From Myrmaecium sp. VS I D KN 1 (lineage: Eukaryota; Ascomycota; Dothideomycetes; Valsariales; Valsariaceae): a stretch of DNA of 64,000 nt. Both the position numbers and the translations under genes were made by a program. Of this stretch, positions 1 to 14,656 are shown piece after piece. The DNA lies in contig JADQAV010000002.1 of NCBI GenBank assembly GCA_019775845.1, positions 2,232,001-2,296,000 on the forward strand, in the 5' to 3' direction. The notes beneath the pieces were generated by a model. It was not told where the DNA came from. It searched no databases and worked only from the letters and a program-made list of their open reading frames with translations. The first letter of the stretch is position 1. Each line of letters opens with the position of its first letter.

Positions 1-1477
1 AGAGACTGTGAATGGAAGAGTCGGAGAAGAACGAATGCTGAGGAAGAAAGATAGACAACCACTAAGCAAGAGGTACACGACGAACTAAGAGTTGATGGGC
101 GCGGCGTGATGTGGTCCTTTGTGTGGACGGGGCGTCCATCGATGTATTTACCAACGTCCGTCAACACTCGGTTGCTTGGGCGACCTGTGATCGGCTACCC
201 GCTCGCTACATCTGGATCGACGTCCCAGGGCACGGACCACGTGGAGCTGAACAAACTCTCCGACCCCCACGAGGCTGTGAACTTCCGTTCTATGCAAGCA
301 ATCATAATTCATCATCCCGAAGTCTCCTCATTTATTGGCCGCTCTTTGCATGACGACTGCATTCACGAGTACCTTAGGCCCTGGATCTGTCAGCGACTAA
401 GGGATTCACCCGCCTTTTATGTCTTGCATAAGCACATCCTCGATACATACGCATGCCCAACATAACATACGCCAGGAGGCGTGAGACCGTATCCCGGAAT
501 TCCTAGTTCCAGGGAGGGAGGTCCTCGACATATATATACATCTTCGCGTGTTTCTCCCACCGCCTACATGATGATACTCATGAAGCCCATGTGCTTACTC
601 CGTACCGCGCCATGCTCCTATTCCCAAGGGAACCGTGCGTATAACAACGGCGTTTCGCACGGACTTCAATCGATCTGCGCGCGTCACTCGATGATACACG
701 CGCGCGTACGCACGCACATTGTATACTTAAGAGAACAAGACCAAGGCCAAATAACTTCGAAAGAATGGTGATAATCCTAGCCTTCCAAGAGGTACTTAGG
801 TAGCCGATCTCAGTGCTGTATGCTCGCTGACGACAAGCAAACCAAGAACGTGATCAGTACCCGTCCAGCTTGGCTGCGAGGTGCTCAAGAGTAGCCCATT
901 CAAGAGCTAGATCGATATACTGTATGTAGTGGTGGAAGAACTCCACTCGTTGATATAGTAGAATGAGAACAGCACCTGCTTGTGACATTCTACCCAACAT
1001 CTTGGTCAATCGATGGCCCTTCATTTCTGCCCACGACATTCCCACCGAAGGACTTCATGCGGAAGACAGAGGTAGAATCCATGGCATCCCCTCGGAAGAT
1101 TCTTTCTCGAAGCGTGAGGAGGGGGCCGAATGGTTGCCGACAGATGGCGGCCGCGCTTGACTTCCAAGAGAGAATCCGTGTAGCTTTTGGTGCCTTGCAC
1201 CGTGACGAATTTGCTCGAACGAGCGGAGCGGCTGCTGATCATGCTCATTGAACGTCCGGTCTCACTCTCCCGCGCAGGCCATCGGTACGCCATTTTCCAG
1301 AGCGCAAGATCAAGCAGGTCATCGCACCAAGCAACTCCCCGCAGCTGCGAAGGAAGCAATGCCATGGATCCACACCAGACCCATACCCATCATCCAGCCA
1401 CGCCGCTCTCACCCTCAAAAAAGCCAAATCTCAATCCCAAATCCAGAGCACCTCCCTCCCTTTCCCCCCTCCAACGA
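1..1477. other. No recognised gene (left edge)
   Basis: Open frames here are short (up to about 119 codons) and none shows a recognisable domain. A short CG/CA-rich alternation lies near 695-720. The right part probably includes the 3' flank of the phosphopantetheinyl transferase gene, which ends at 1478 on the minus strand. Confidence 0.5.
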
Positions 1478-2116
1478 TCAATCCACCTCCCCACCACCAC
1501 CCTCCATCACCGGCGCAATACAACACGCCGTCGCATACGCCGTCTCATGACTAATACTAACCGGCACCACCTGTCCCTCCAACCCCGACACATCCCCCGG
1601 ATCTCCCTCCGGCGGCGTCAGTCGCCATTCAACACCCCCATCCTCCCCAGCCCCACAACCCCCCACCCTCACCCACAACGGCTCCCCCACCCCATCATCC
1701 CTCACCCCGGGATCCAACACCAGCGCGTACGGCCGGGGGCCCCCGTGCTCCTTCAAGATGAGAATCTCATGCAGCCGCAGCCGCCGCGGTCGCACGGCCT
1801 TGATGACGGCTTCCTTGGCCGCCCAGCGCGCGGCCAGGTAGCGTGCGCGTGCCCCCTCCAGCCCTGGGCCGGAGGGGAGCGCGGCCCAGAAGAGGTGCTG
1901 TTCCCGCGCCGTCAGCAGGCGGCGGAGGAAGCGGTGGAGGGTGTTGAGGTGGGTGGGCGCCTCTGCGGGCTCCCCCGCGCCGTCGCCGCCGTCGTGGTGG
2001 TGGTGGTGGAAGGAGGAGGTGGTGAGTGAGGGTTTGGAGAGCAGTGCTTGGACCCGTGCGATCTCGCAGATGTCGGTGCCGACGTGGAGGCGGAAGGGGA
2101 AGGGTCGTGGTGGCAT
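1478..2116 (-). CDS. PPT2: AcpS-type holo-[acyl-carrier-protein] synthase (4'-phosphopantetheinyl transferase)
   Basis: A single exon encodes 212 aa. The AcpS family moves 4'-phosphopantetheine from CoA to a serine of an acyl carrier protein; in fungi the small AcpS type is usually linked to mitochondrial ACP. Seen in the sequence: the N-terminal VGTDICEIARV motif with the metal-binding Asp (about residues 12-22), the central ARWAAKEAVIKA helix (the WAAKEA signature) and the C-terminal VSISHETAYATA strand. A His/Gly/Asp-rich insert around residues 35-60 is absent from bacterial AcpS and explains the extra length over about 125-150 aa. No clear mitochondrial presequence precedes the first motif. 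The start is the only ATG shortly before the conserved motif. Family assignment is firm; the target carrier protein is inferred. Confidence 0.85.
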   Translation of the reverse strand: MPPRPFPFRLHVGTDICEIARVQALLSKPSLTTSSFHHHHHDGGDGAGEPAEAPTHLNTLHRFLRRLLTAREQHLFWAALPSGPGLEGARARYLAARWAAKEAVIKAVRPRRLRLHEILILKEHGGPRPYALVLDPGVRDDGVGEPLWVRVGGCGAGEDGGVEWRLTPPEGDPGDVSGLEGQVVPVSISHETAYATACCIAPVMEGGGGEVD

Positions 2117-2678
2117 GCCGTTGGTTTATATGTCGAATGTGGAAACCGAAAAAGATCGTGGGGGTGGATGTTCGGCACGGTTCGGAGGAAAAAGGGAAAA
2201 GGCCCTTCAGTGATCCGGACACATGTTTTCTGTTCTTTTCTGTCTTCTTTTTTGTCCCAGAGCGGTTTGAATATAAGGGATGCATCAAGCGGGGTGTAAA
2301 GACATTGCGGTAGACAGAGTGAGGGAACTCGGACCAATTTCCAAGAGACCCTGCCGGGCCGTAACTTCGGCCCGCTGATTAGTAACCGGATGACGCCCGC
2401 CGCGGTCGTGATGTGCGCGCCGGGCTGACATTAGTGCTCGAGTCATGGCACGCGTAAGCGATATGATTAGGGATTGCAGTAGAGAAGACCATCTCTAATA
2501 TTCTCTGGAGAATCCTAATGATGTATACTTTGAATAAACTCCGAGACCCCTCTGACACCCGCCCTCTTATGCGGTGGCGGGAAAATCCCTCATAACATGC
2601 GATATCATTACGCGCTGCCTCTCCTCTAACACCCCCAAAAAGCCCCAATGCATGCCCAGCTCCTCATCTTCGGCAAAA
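2117..2678. other. Intergenic: PPT2 promoter and aminotransferase 3' flank
   Basis: Both neighbours run on the minus strand, so this holds the 3' flank of the aminotransferase and the promoter of the phosphopantetheinyl transferase. No additional gene was seen. Confidence 0.5.
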
Positions 2679-4079
<1,401 letters not shown>

Positions 4080-4146
4080 CTGGGAGGTGATCTGTTGCAG
4101 TCGTGCTTGGGGGTTGCGAGAAGTTCGAGTACTCGGCGAGGAGGGA

Positions 4147-4152
4147 TTTAAA
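4147..4152 (-). promoter_or_regulatory. TATA-like TTTAAA box before the aminotransferase
   Basis: TTTAAA lies about 68 nt upstream of the chosen start codon, followed on the minus strand by C/A-rich sequence suited to a short leader. If it is the core promoter, most mRNA would begin after the upstream in-frame ATG at 4202. Confidence 0.35.
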
Positions 4153-4832
4153 GGTGAGTCGGAAGGGGAGCGGGGCCCGAGTGAACTGATAGCGGCAGGC
4201 ATGATGACCGCGCGAACGGGGGCGATGAATGACTCGCTGCGAAGATTGGGCTAGAGGACGACCAACCCCGCAAAAGCGGCAGGGCTAACCAGGCACAGCC
4301 GTGCCGAAACGGAGCCGCGCCAAGGGGGGGGAGAGAGGGAGATCGCGTCTCGTCTCCGCAAGTACTCGTACAACAGGCGACGGAGGAAAGGAACAGTAGT
4401 GTGAGAGAAGTGCAGGCGGGGAGGATGCAGGGCCAGCTCACTCGAGGACAGGACTGCCCTGTCCTTTTTGTTTCGACATCAGAAACTCAATCCGTCGGCT
4501 GGTCAGGGTCCGCTGACAATCGAACCGAGGCACCTGAAGGCACATGCTCTCTTGCACCCTCCTCTGTCACGATCTGAAGCCCGAGCGATGCTACACCCGT
4601 TGAGGCATAGAAGGCCTGACGGATGAATTTCAACCGAGTGTGGGGATAACCGGAAGGGGCGCGACCATGATCGGACGACTGGAGCTGCCCCCATTTCTCT
4701 GATGTTACGCTAGTCTCCGACGAGGATGGTCGTCACATGCACGTTGGCTCGCTACTCTTAGGCGGGGGACCAATGGAATATGCAGCAGCAATATAATAAG
4801 CAATAAGTATGTACGTGATTGGGGGGTATTGA
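4153..4832. other. Intergenic between UFE1 and the aminotransferase
   Basis: This is the aminotransferase promoter side and the UFE1 3' flank. A tRNA-like stretch at about 4501-4620 was examined and rejected. No gene is seen. Confidence 0.45.
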
Positions 4833-6066
4833 TTATATGAACAAATCCCAAAGGATGAGCGTCGAGCAGAACACGCATGTACCGTAGAAGACCATTCGCG
4901 CCGTGCTCTTCCTTTCCGACGCCCGCTTCAGCTCCTTGTTCCCGCTCCCGACGTTCTCCGTCGTGAACATGGAGTCCGCGACGAGCTGGTCGATGTGCGC
5001 CGACTGCACCGCCAGGTTGTTTACCAGCGTCGTCTGCAACTCCGAAATCTCCAGTAGGGATTTCTCGGCCGTTCTGAGGGCGAAGTTAGTGTTAGTGGAG
5101 CACCACGGCGGCGGCAAGGAGTGGACTGCGCCAGCGCGACGTACCTCACTTGATCCAACGTATCTTCGTAATGCTTCAGCATGTCCTGGTTCTCCTGAGC
5201 GAAGAGCTGCAGCTGTTCCGGGCTCAGTTGCTGCTCGACCGCTTTCTTATCCAGCTCGTCCGCTTCCACGCCCCTTGCGCCTTGCCAGTTCCTCGAGCCC
5301 GCCCCAACGCTCGCAGACATCTCGCCATTAATGGTGGCGAGATCGTCCGGCGGCAACATGGCGCTCCGGGCTTTGTACAGCACGCTCTTGCTCTTCTCCA
5401 CCTCCCGCTGGAGCCGGATCTCCATCATCTCGCTCTGCAGCCGGCCCGCCTCCTCCAACTTCCGCTGCAGGAACCAGATGACGCTCTCCCGATGCATGTT
5501 CACCGCGTTCTGCCTCGCCTCCTCCAGCTCCTCGGCCGGGCTCTTCGCCGTGATCGCCCCGCCGGAAGCCCATCTCCCCAGCGCCCCCAGTCCTTGCTTG
5601 GCCCGTTTGCCGAGCGCGACGGCCGACTCGGTCGCCTTCCGGACCTTCTCCGCTTCCGCGAGGTGGTTGATCGCATTGTTCAGGTCGCGGAGGAGCGCTT
5701 TGGTGTCGGCGTCGATCTGATTGCGCTGCGCATCGGTGAGGTGCTTGGGCGAGGTGCCATGGCCGCCGACCGCGGCCGAACCAGGCGACGTGTTTCGCGC
5801 GAGATCCTTCCGCCGACCTGGGTTGGAGACGAAGAGGTAAGAGGAGCGGATCGATCGTAGGTAGGAGTGCAGCTCTGCTATGTGGGTGTACTGGATTGCT
5901 TGAGGTCAGTAGGGTAGCGTGACGGGGAAGCTACAAGGTTGACGCATACGATTCGGTAGGCTTCCTTGAGGAACTCTTCCAGGTCCTGGACGCGGAAAGG
6001 GTGTGGCTGCACCGGAGCAGCACCATGCTTCTGGAGCGCCTCATTGAAGAGCGGGGTGATGTCCAT
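4833..6066 (-). CDS. UFE1: ER Qa-SNARE, Ufe1/syntaxin-18 family
   Basis: Three exons (6066-5950, 5890-5145, 5073-4833) give 367 aa. Ufe1 is the ER t-SNARE for retrograde Golgi-to-ER transport and ER fusion. The N terminus (MDITPLFNEAL) matches the syntaxin-18 N-terminal region. A long helical middle (about residues 60-270) is followed by a SNARE helix starting near AEKSLLEISELQTTL, with the zero-layer Gln in NNLAVQSAHIDQLV. A C-terminal anchor (FYGTCVFCSTLILWDLFI) ends the protein with almost no lumenal tail. The second junction splits an Arg codon (AG|A) just before TAEKSLLEISEL and restores the SNARE frame. Length fits the family. Confidence 0.88.
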
Positions 6067-6601
6067 CTCGCGCGGTTCAAGCGCTCCGGAGCTGCTGCGA
6101 CGGTTGGCGACTGAGCAACGGATGAACAGCTGGCTCGGACCAGGTCCGGCCGTAAGGCACCCTTCCGTACTGCCTCAGGAAGGAGAAGTTGCTGCCTGAG
6201 AACGCGAATGGGAATGAGCCGGGAATGGCGTGGGGAAGATACCGAGCTATGCCGGATGCGGCAATGGGTCGCAGGGCTGGATCGTCAACGCCGCCCGCGG
6301 GGGATTCGCAGGTCGCACCGGCACGGAAAGAACGGCACGGCCGGGGCGTGGAAAAGCTGGCGATCAATTGGGAAGGTCCAGCGGACCTGACCTGCCCGGT
6401 CGCTCTGCTCTGCTCTGCGCCTGCGCCTGCCTTTCTCCATGTTCAACGTCACTCTGATCCGGTAGCCACTTCACTTCACTCTCCTCCCGCCGCCTCGCCA
6501 TCTCCTCTTGCGCTCATCTACTCCGCTCGCCTTTTCCGCCGGCGGAAGAAGATGTCGCTGTTCGTCCGATCGCCACGTCGCTGCCGAACCCGCTCATAGC
6601 A
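6067..6601. other. Divergent intergenic region UFE1 / MFS exporter
   Basis: 535 bp separate the two divergent start codons, so this is a candidate bidirectional promoter. The right half (6380-6560) is pyrimidine-rich on the plus strand, as expected for a fungal core promoter and leader of the downstream MFS gene. No gene is seen. Confidence 0.5.
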
Positions 6602-8374
6602 ATGTCCTCCGGAAAGCTTGAGGAGGATGATCGCAAGGCGCAACTGCCCGCCGCCGTCGCCCCGGGAGGCGTGACTGCAACAAGTTCCCATCCCCAATCG
6701 CCGGATGAAAGCGAAATTGAAAGAGATGGGAGGGCTCGTGACGCGCACAGTCCGGACGAGCCATGCCGGGTTCACGAAAAGACACCCGCCGAGCAAGAGC
6801 AGTCCGCCAACGCCGATGATCTCGAGCGGCTAGAGACCGTCCCCTCCGGTCCGGTGTACTCCATCTTCAGCAAGCGGCAAAAGCAGTTCATCGTATTCAT
6901 GGTCGGCTGGGCCGGCTTCTTCAGCCCGCTGTCCGCCAACATCTACTTTCCCGCCCTCAACACCCTGGCGCGCGAGCTGAACGTATCCAGTACGCTCATC
7001 AACCTCACCCTAACCTCCTACATGATCTTCCAAGGGCTGGCGCCGACTTTGGTCGGTGATCTTGCGGATATGGCCGGCCGACGACCGGCGTACGTGATCG
7101 CCTTTATCGTCTACATTGGCGCCAACATCGGGATCGCCCTCCAGGACTCGTACGCCGCGCTCTTCGTGCTCCGGTGTCTGCAGAGCAGCGGCAGCAGCGG
7201 CACCATCGCCCTTGGGAACGGTGTCGTGGCCGACATCGCTACGGCGGCGGAGCGAGGAACCTACATGGGATACGCCCAGAGCGGCGCCATGATCGGCCCC
7301 GCCATCGGGCCCGTCCTGGGCGGCCTCCTCTCCCAGTATCTGGGCTGGCGGGCAATCTTCTGGTTCCTGCTGATCATGGCGGTGGCCTTCCTGATCCCCT
7401 TCCTCATCGCCTTCCCCGAAACGGGCCGGAACGTGGTCGGTGACGGCAGCATCCCCCCGCAAGGCTGGAACCGATCTCTGCTCAACTACCTCGATGCACG
7501 TCGGACCGCTGCCGCCGCCCACGAGCGCGACCAGCTCGCACGGTCCCGTCGCCTCCGCTGGCCGAACCCGCTGCACACCCTCGCGGTGATCGCGGAGAAG
7601 GACGTCGGGCTGCTGCTGTTTTACAACAGCATCGTATACACGGCCTTCTACACCGTCGCGGCCAGCACGCCGTACCTCTTCGAGCGCATCTACGGTTTTG
7701 ACGACCTCCAGATCGGGCTGTGCTACCTCCCCTTCGGCGTCGGCGCCCTCCTCGCCCCCTGGCTCTCCGGCAGGCTGATGGACTGGCACTTCCGCCGGAC
7801 GGCCGCTCGACTCGGCCGACCGGTCGATCGCCGGCGCGACGCCGACCTCGCCGGCTTCCCCCTCGAGCGCGTGCGCATCGCCGTCGCCCTCCCGCTCCTC
7901 CTCATCGGCGACGCCGCCCTCGTCTGCTACGGCTGGGTCGTCCAGGTAATCGACGGCACGCACCTGCGCACGCTCGCCGGCCCGCTCGTGCTCCAGTTCG
8001 TGATCGGCCTCGCCCTCACCGGCGGCTTCAACGTCCTCTCCGTCATTCTCATCGACCTCTACCCGCGCCGGCCCAGCACGGCGACGGCGGCGAACAATCT
8101 CGTCCGCTGCCTCGTCGGCGCCGCCGGCACCGCCCTCATCGTCGACATGATCGAGGCCATGGGCCGCGGCTGGTGCTTCACCTTCGTCGCCGCCGTCGTC
8201 CTCGCCACCACCCCCATCCTCGCCGTTCTCGTCCGTTGGGGCCCGGCGTGGCGGGAGGCGCGGCGGGTGCGGATGGAGCGGAAGGAGAAGGAGAAGGAGG
8301 AGGAGACTGGAGGAGGCGGAGGCGGAGGCGACGGGGAGGATGGAAGTGAAGGGAGTGGCGAGAGAGGGGGATGA
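6602..8374 (+). CDS. MFS drug:H+ antiporter, DHA1 family, QDR-like
   Basis: Uninterrupted frame of 590 aa. Residues 1-80 form a hydrophilic, acidic cytosolic tail. The transporter then begins with YSIFSKRQKQFIVFMVGWAG and SPLSANIYFPALNTLA, which are typical of the Qdr/Dtr branch of DHA1. Motif A is present as GDLADMAGRRPAYV, and the antiporter motif C in TM5 as GYAQSGAMIGPAIGPVLGG. A cytosolic loop around residues 280-320 separates two six-helix halves. The C terminus is Lys/Glu-rich then Gly-rich. Known Qdr proteins export drugs, polyamines or dityrosine precursors at the plasma membrane; the substrate here cannot be read from sequence. GC-rich third positions give long but meaningless antisense frames across this gene. 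Confidence 0.88.
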   Translation: MSSGKLEEDDRKAQLPAAVAPGGVTATSSHPQSPDESEIERDGRARDAHSPDEPCRVHEKTPAEQEQSANADDLERLETVPSGPVYSIFSKRQKQFIVFMVGWAGFFSPLSANIYFPALNTLARELNVSSTLINLTLTSYMIFQGLAPTLVGDLADMAGRRPAYVIAFIVYIGANIGIALQDSYAALFVLRCLQSSGSSGTIALGNGVVADIATAAERGTYMGYAQSGAMIGPAIGPVLGGLLSQYLGWRAIFWFLLIMAVAFLIPFLIAFPETGRNVVGDGSIPPQGWNRSLLNYLDARRTAAAAHERDQLARSRRLRWPNPLHTLAVIAEKDVGLLLFYNSIVYTAFYTVAASTPYLFERIYGFDDLQIGLCYLPFGVGALLAPWLSGRLMDWHFRRTAARLGRPVDRRRDADLAGFPLERVRIAVALPLLLIGDAALVCYGWVVQVIDGTHLRTLAGPLVLQFVIGLALTGGFNVLSVILIDLYPRRPSTATAANNLVRCLVGAAGTALIVDMIEAMGRGWCFTFVAAVVLATTPILAVLVRWGPAWREARRVRMERKEKEKEEETGGGGGGGDGEDGSEGSGERGG

Positions 8375-8890
8375 GAAGGAGCAGGGGCAGGAGCAGGGGC
8401 AGAGAAGAGGCAGGAGCACGCGGAGAAGGAGAAGGAAGGTCAGTCCGATGTGCAACCGATTCACAGCATCTCGTCGTTCAGATGTCGATGACCAGGCCAT
8501 CCAAGCGTGTTTTCCGTCGACGTACATCATGACATTCACAAATAAAATAGAAATCATCAGGTACACGAAGAGACCGCATGAACACAAACACCATCCGTCT
8601 ATTATATCTTTCTCGCAAAGCCAACATTTGACGATCCACTCATCGTTCATCCTGGCACATGCCCAATTGACCGAATACACCACACCATCCAAGAGAGAGA
8701 ATGTATATGTGTATGTACGTTTCTTATTTTCCCTTCCGTCAGTGCTGGTCGTATCTACCACCAGTCCTCCGACCGTATGTACGCCAACCCCTCCATCTAT
8801 ATATCCATCTATACATGTATGTACAGTACACACACCTCTGCTATCTTACCACCCCCCCTTCCCCATCGGAGATCTGCCAAATCTCCCCGA
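8375..8890. other. Convergent intergenic region, MFS exporter / arylsulfatase
   Basis: Both neighbouring genes end here. The stretch 8700-8850 is rich in ATGTATGTA/CATCTATA-type low complexity, typical of 3' untranslated sequence. No gene is seen. Confidence 0.5.
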
Positions 8891-12065
<3,175 letters not shown>

Positions 12066-14081
12066 ATGCCTCCTCCTTCCAGGATGGTGCCCTCCGAAGA
12101 GTTGCAGTCTTTGCTTCCCTCTTCCTCTTCTTCCTTTCCCTCCTCCTCCTCCGACGATCCCCCTGATCCCCCCATCCGCGCCATGAAGAACGAGACGCTG
12201 GGAAAGATCCGGGCGTACTACCTGGCCACCGTCGTCTGCATCGGTGGTTTCCTCTTCGGATACGATTCCGGAATGTATGTACCGACCTGCTTTTCTCTTT
12301 CTGAACTCTTCACACCTGAACCGGTGTGGCTGACAACTGTTTTCGCAGTGTCGGTACGTGAATGAATCCTTCCAGTAAAAAGAGGAGGGGGAAAACCCCC
12401 CTCCCTCTCTCTGTTGCGTCAACTCCGGATATTGATACCCGACCCTCTTTTCTCCCACCACCCCCTGCAGGAAGCGTCTTGACCTTCACGTCCTATCAAC
12501 GGGACTACCGCTACTACGGCCATCATCAGACACGGGTCAGCGCCCTGGCCGTGGCCCTGCAGCAGCTGGGCGCCTTCGTCGCCTGCTTCTTCGTCTGGCC
12601 CCTCACCGACCGGCTCGGCCGCAAACCGACCCTGCTGATCGCCTCCTTCATCTTCTGCGTCGGCGCCATCATCCAGACCATCAACACCCACTCCCTGCCT
12701 GCCTTCTATGTCGCCCGCGTCATCGCCGGGATCGGCCTGGGCATGGCCACCGTCGTCGTGCCCATGTTCAACAGCGAGATGACCCCGAAGCAGATTCGCG
12801 GACAGGTCGGCAGCTTCTTTCAGTTGATGTACACCATCGGTCAGTCTTGCCTTACCTTCCTCCCTTCACTCCCCCGTCTCGCTGATCCACCGGACACTGA
12901 CGGTCTCTTCCGCATGACCAGGCATCTTCGCCTCCTACTGGATCGATTATGCCGTGAAGAAGCGCGTCTCCAGCGATGGACCCCGCCAGTGGCAGATCCC
13001 GGTCGGCCTTCAGATCGTCCCCGCCGCCCTCCTCGGCCTTGGCACCCTCACCCTCAAGGAAAGCGTCCGCTGGCTCACCAAGAAGGGCCGGCACGAGGAG
13101 GCTTGGGACAGCCTCCGTTGGATCCGGGCCGACGACTCACAAGCGACCGCCGAGGAGATGGAGGAGATCCGCATCGGCGTGGAAATGGAAGCCAGAGCGA
13201 CGGAGGGACTGAAGTTCAAAGGTAGGCCAGCCAGCAAAAATAGCCCTACGGTGTATTACACCGATCCACGAGTGACTACGTGCTGACCAAACCCCCCTTT
13301 CCTCTCAGAATTCCTCGAAAAGGACAACTTCAAGCGCATCGTGGCCGGCGCGGCCATCTTCACGGCCCAACAGGCCACGGGCGCGACGGCGTTCGCCTAC
13401 TTCGGGCCGCAGTACTTCTCCGTCCTCGTCGGCTCGGGCGACAAGGACCTCCTGCTGACGGCCATCTTCGGCGCGATCAAGGTGGCCGCCTGCGCGACCT
13501 TCGTCTGGTTCGTGGCCGAGCGGGTCAGCCGGCGACAGGTCCTGATCGGCGGCGCGCTCTTCATGGCGGCGTGCCAGATCACGACGGCAGCCGTCGTCAA
13601 GACGAAGCCGCCGCCGGCCTCGGGCGCCGTCACCTCCTCCGGCATCGCCACCATCGCGCTCATCTACCTCTTCGTGATCGCGTACAACTTCAGCTGGGGG
13701 CCCCTGCCCTGGCCGTACGTGAGCGAGATCTACTCGACCCGGATCCGGGAACCGGGCGTGGCCGTCAGCGTGGCCGCCCAGTGGCTCTTCAACTTCGTCT
13801 TCTCCCTCACCACCCCCTACATGATCGACAGCATGGGCTGGGGCACCTTCCTGCTCTGGGGCCTCTTCGACCTCGTCATCGCCGCCGCCGCGTGGGCTTG
13901 GATGCAGGAGACGCGTGGCTACAGCCTCGAGGAGATCGCGCACGATGACTTTGGTGCTGCGGTCAGGGGCCTGCACGGTAAGCCGACGAGGTATGAGGAG
14001 GAGGAGGAGGTTGTTGTTGGTGGGCGCGACGTATCTTCCAAGGATGCCGGGAGGGCGGTGGAGAGGAAGGGGAGGGCGTGA
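12066..14081 (+). CDS. MFS sugar/quinate-type transporter (SP family), with a 5-nt micro-exon
   Basis: Exons by eye: 12066-12274, 12349-12353, 12471-12839, 12922-13221 and 13309-14081, giving 551 aa. The 5-nt exon TGTCG is needed to rebuild FGYDSGIVGSVLTFTSYQ, the conserved TM1 end of fungal sugar porters; skipping it shifts the frame. Other hallmarks are DRLGRKPTLL (motif A), VARVIAGIGLG (R-x3-G-x-G), a KESVRWLTKKGRHEEA loop in place of PESPRWL, and PWPYVSEIYSTRIR in the second half. Twelve helices are expected in the plasma membrane. The YYG/TRVSALAVALQQLGAFVACF stretch recalls quinate/hexose permeases, but the substrate is not certain. It is divergent from the arylsulfatase and may be co-regulated with it. 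The N-terminal 40 residues are Ser/Pro-rich and cytosolic. Confidence 0.9.
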
Positions 14082-14656
14082 ACGGTTTTTTTAGTTGCTT
14101 TTACTTTTACTTATACCTTTCCTTCGTTGTTGAGGTGGCGTTGTACACACGATACATCGTGCTTGATACTCCTAGGGAGAGAAAGGAACGGGAAGGTCGG
14201 AAGGAAGCGAGGATATGGAGACCGGAGGTGGGGAGAGGTCCGTCCCGCTTTTCGCTTGCGCTTTTCGCTTTTCGCTTCGCTCCGGCGCGGCTCGAGCTCG
14301 AACTGCCGGCGGGATACATACCACATACCGACATATATACTACACAACTGTACATACAAAGTAGTACAAAACATCCTTTAGACAACTTTCCTCATCATAG
14401 TCCGAATCAGGCTTTTTTCTTTTCTCAGAAGATCCTTCACCAATAAGGAATTTTATCTGGAATAAAAAGGAAGACAAATCTCGAAATGTAATTCTACCCT
14501 ATCTCCTTCTCCTGCTTCTCCCGTCCTTACCCTTTGAAGTGCTACTTCGTTCATCATCATCGTCGTCATGACCAAATTTCCCTTTTTTTGTTATACTTTT
14601 ACTCTCCTTCTATCTAGATTTTGCCTGCCAGTCGACCAAACGATCAATCGTTCAGT
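14082..14656. other. Convergent intergenic region, MFS importer / glycyl-tRNA synthetase
   Basis: Both neighbouring genes end here. It contains T-rich and A-rich 3'-flank sequence (for example 14090-14125 and 14440-14490). No gene is seen. Confidence 0.5.

Noticed and set aside
4501-4620. tRNA-like stretch on the minus strand with GGTTCGATT and a D-arm-like palindrome
   Set aside because: The T stem does not pair (no C61 partner for G53), no acceptor stem can be formed, and no anticodon arm fits. At most it is a decayed tRNA-derived fragment.
7010-8833. 607-codon open frame antisense to the QDR-like transporter
   Set aside because: It is a by-product of GC-rich third positions in the true gene. 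Its composition is Glu/Gly/Ala-rich with no domain, and it runs through the convergent 3' flank.
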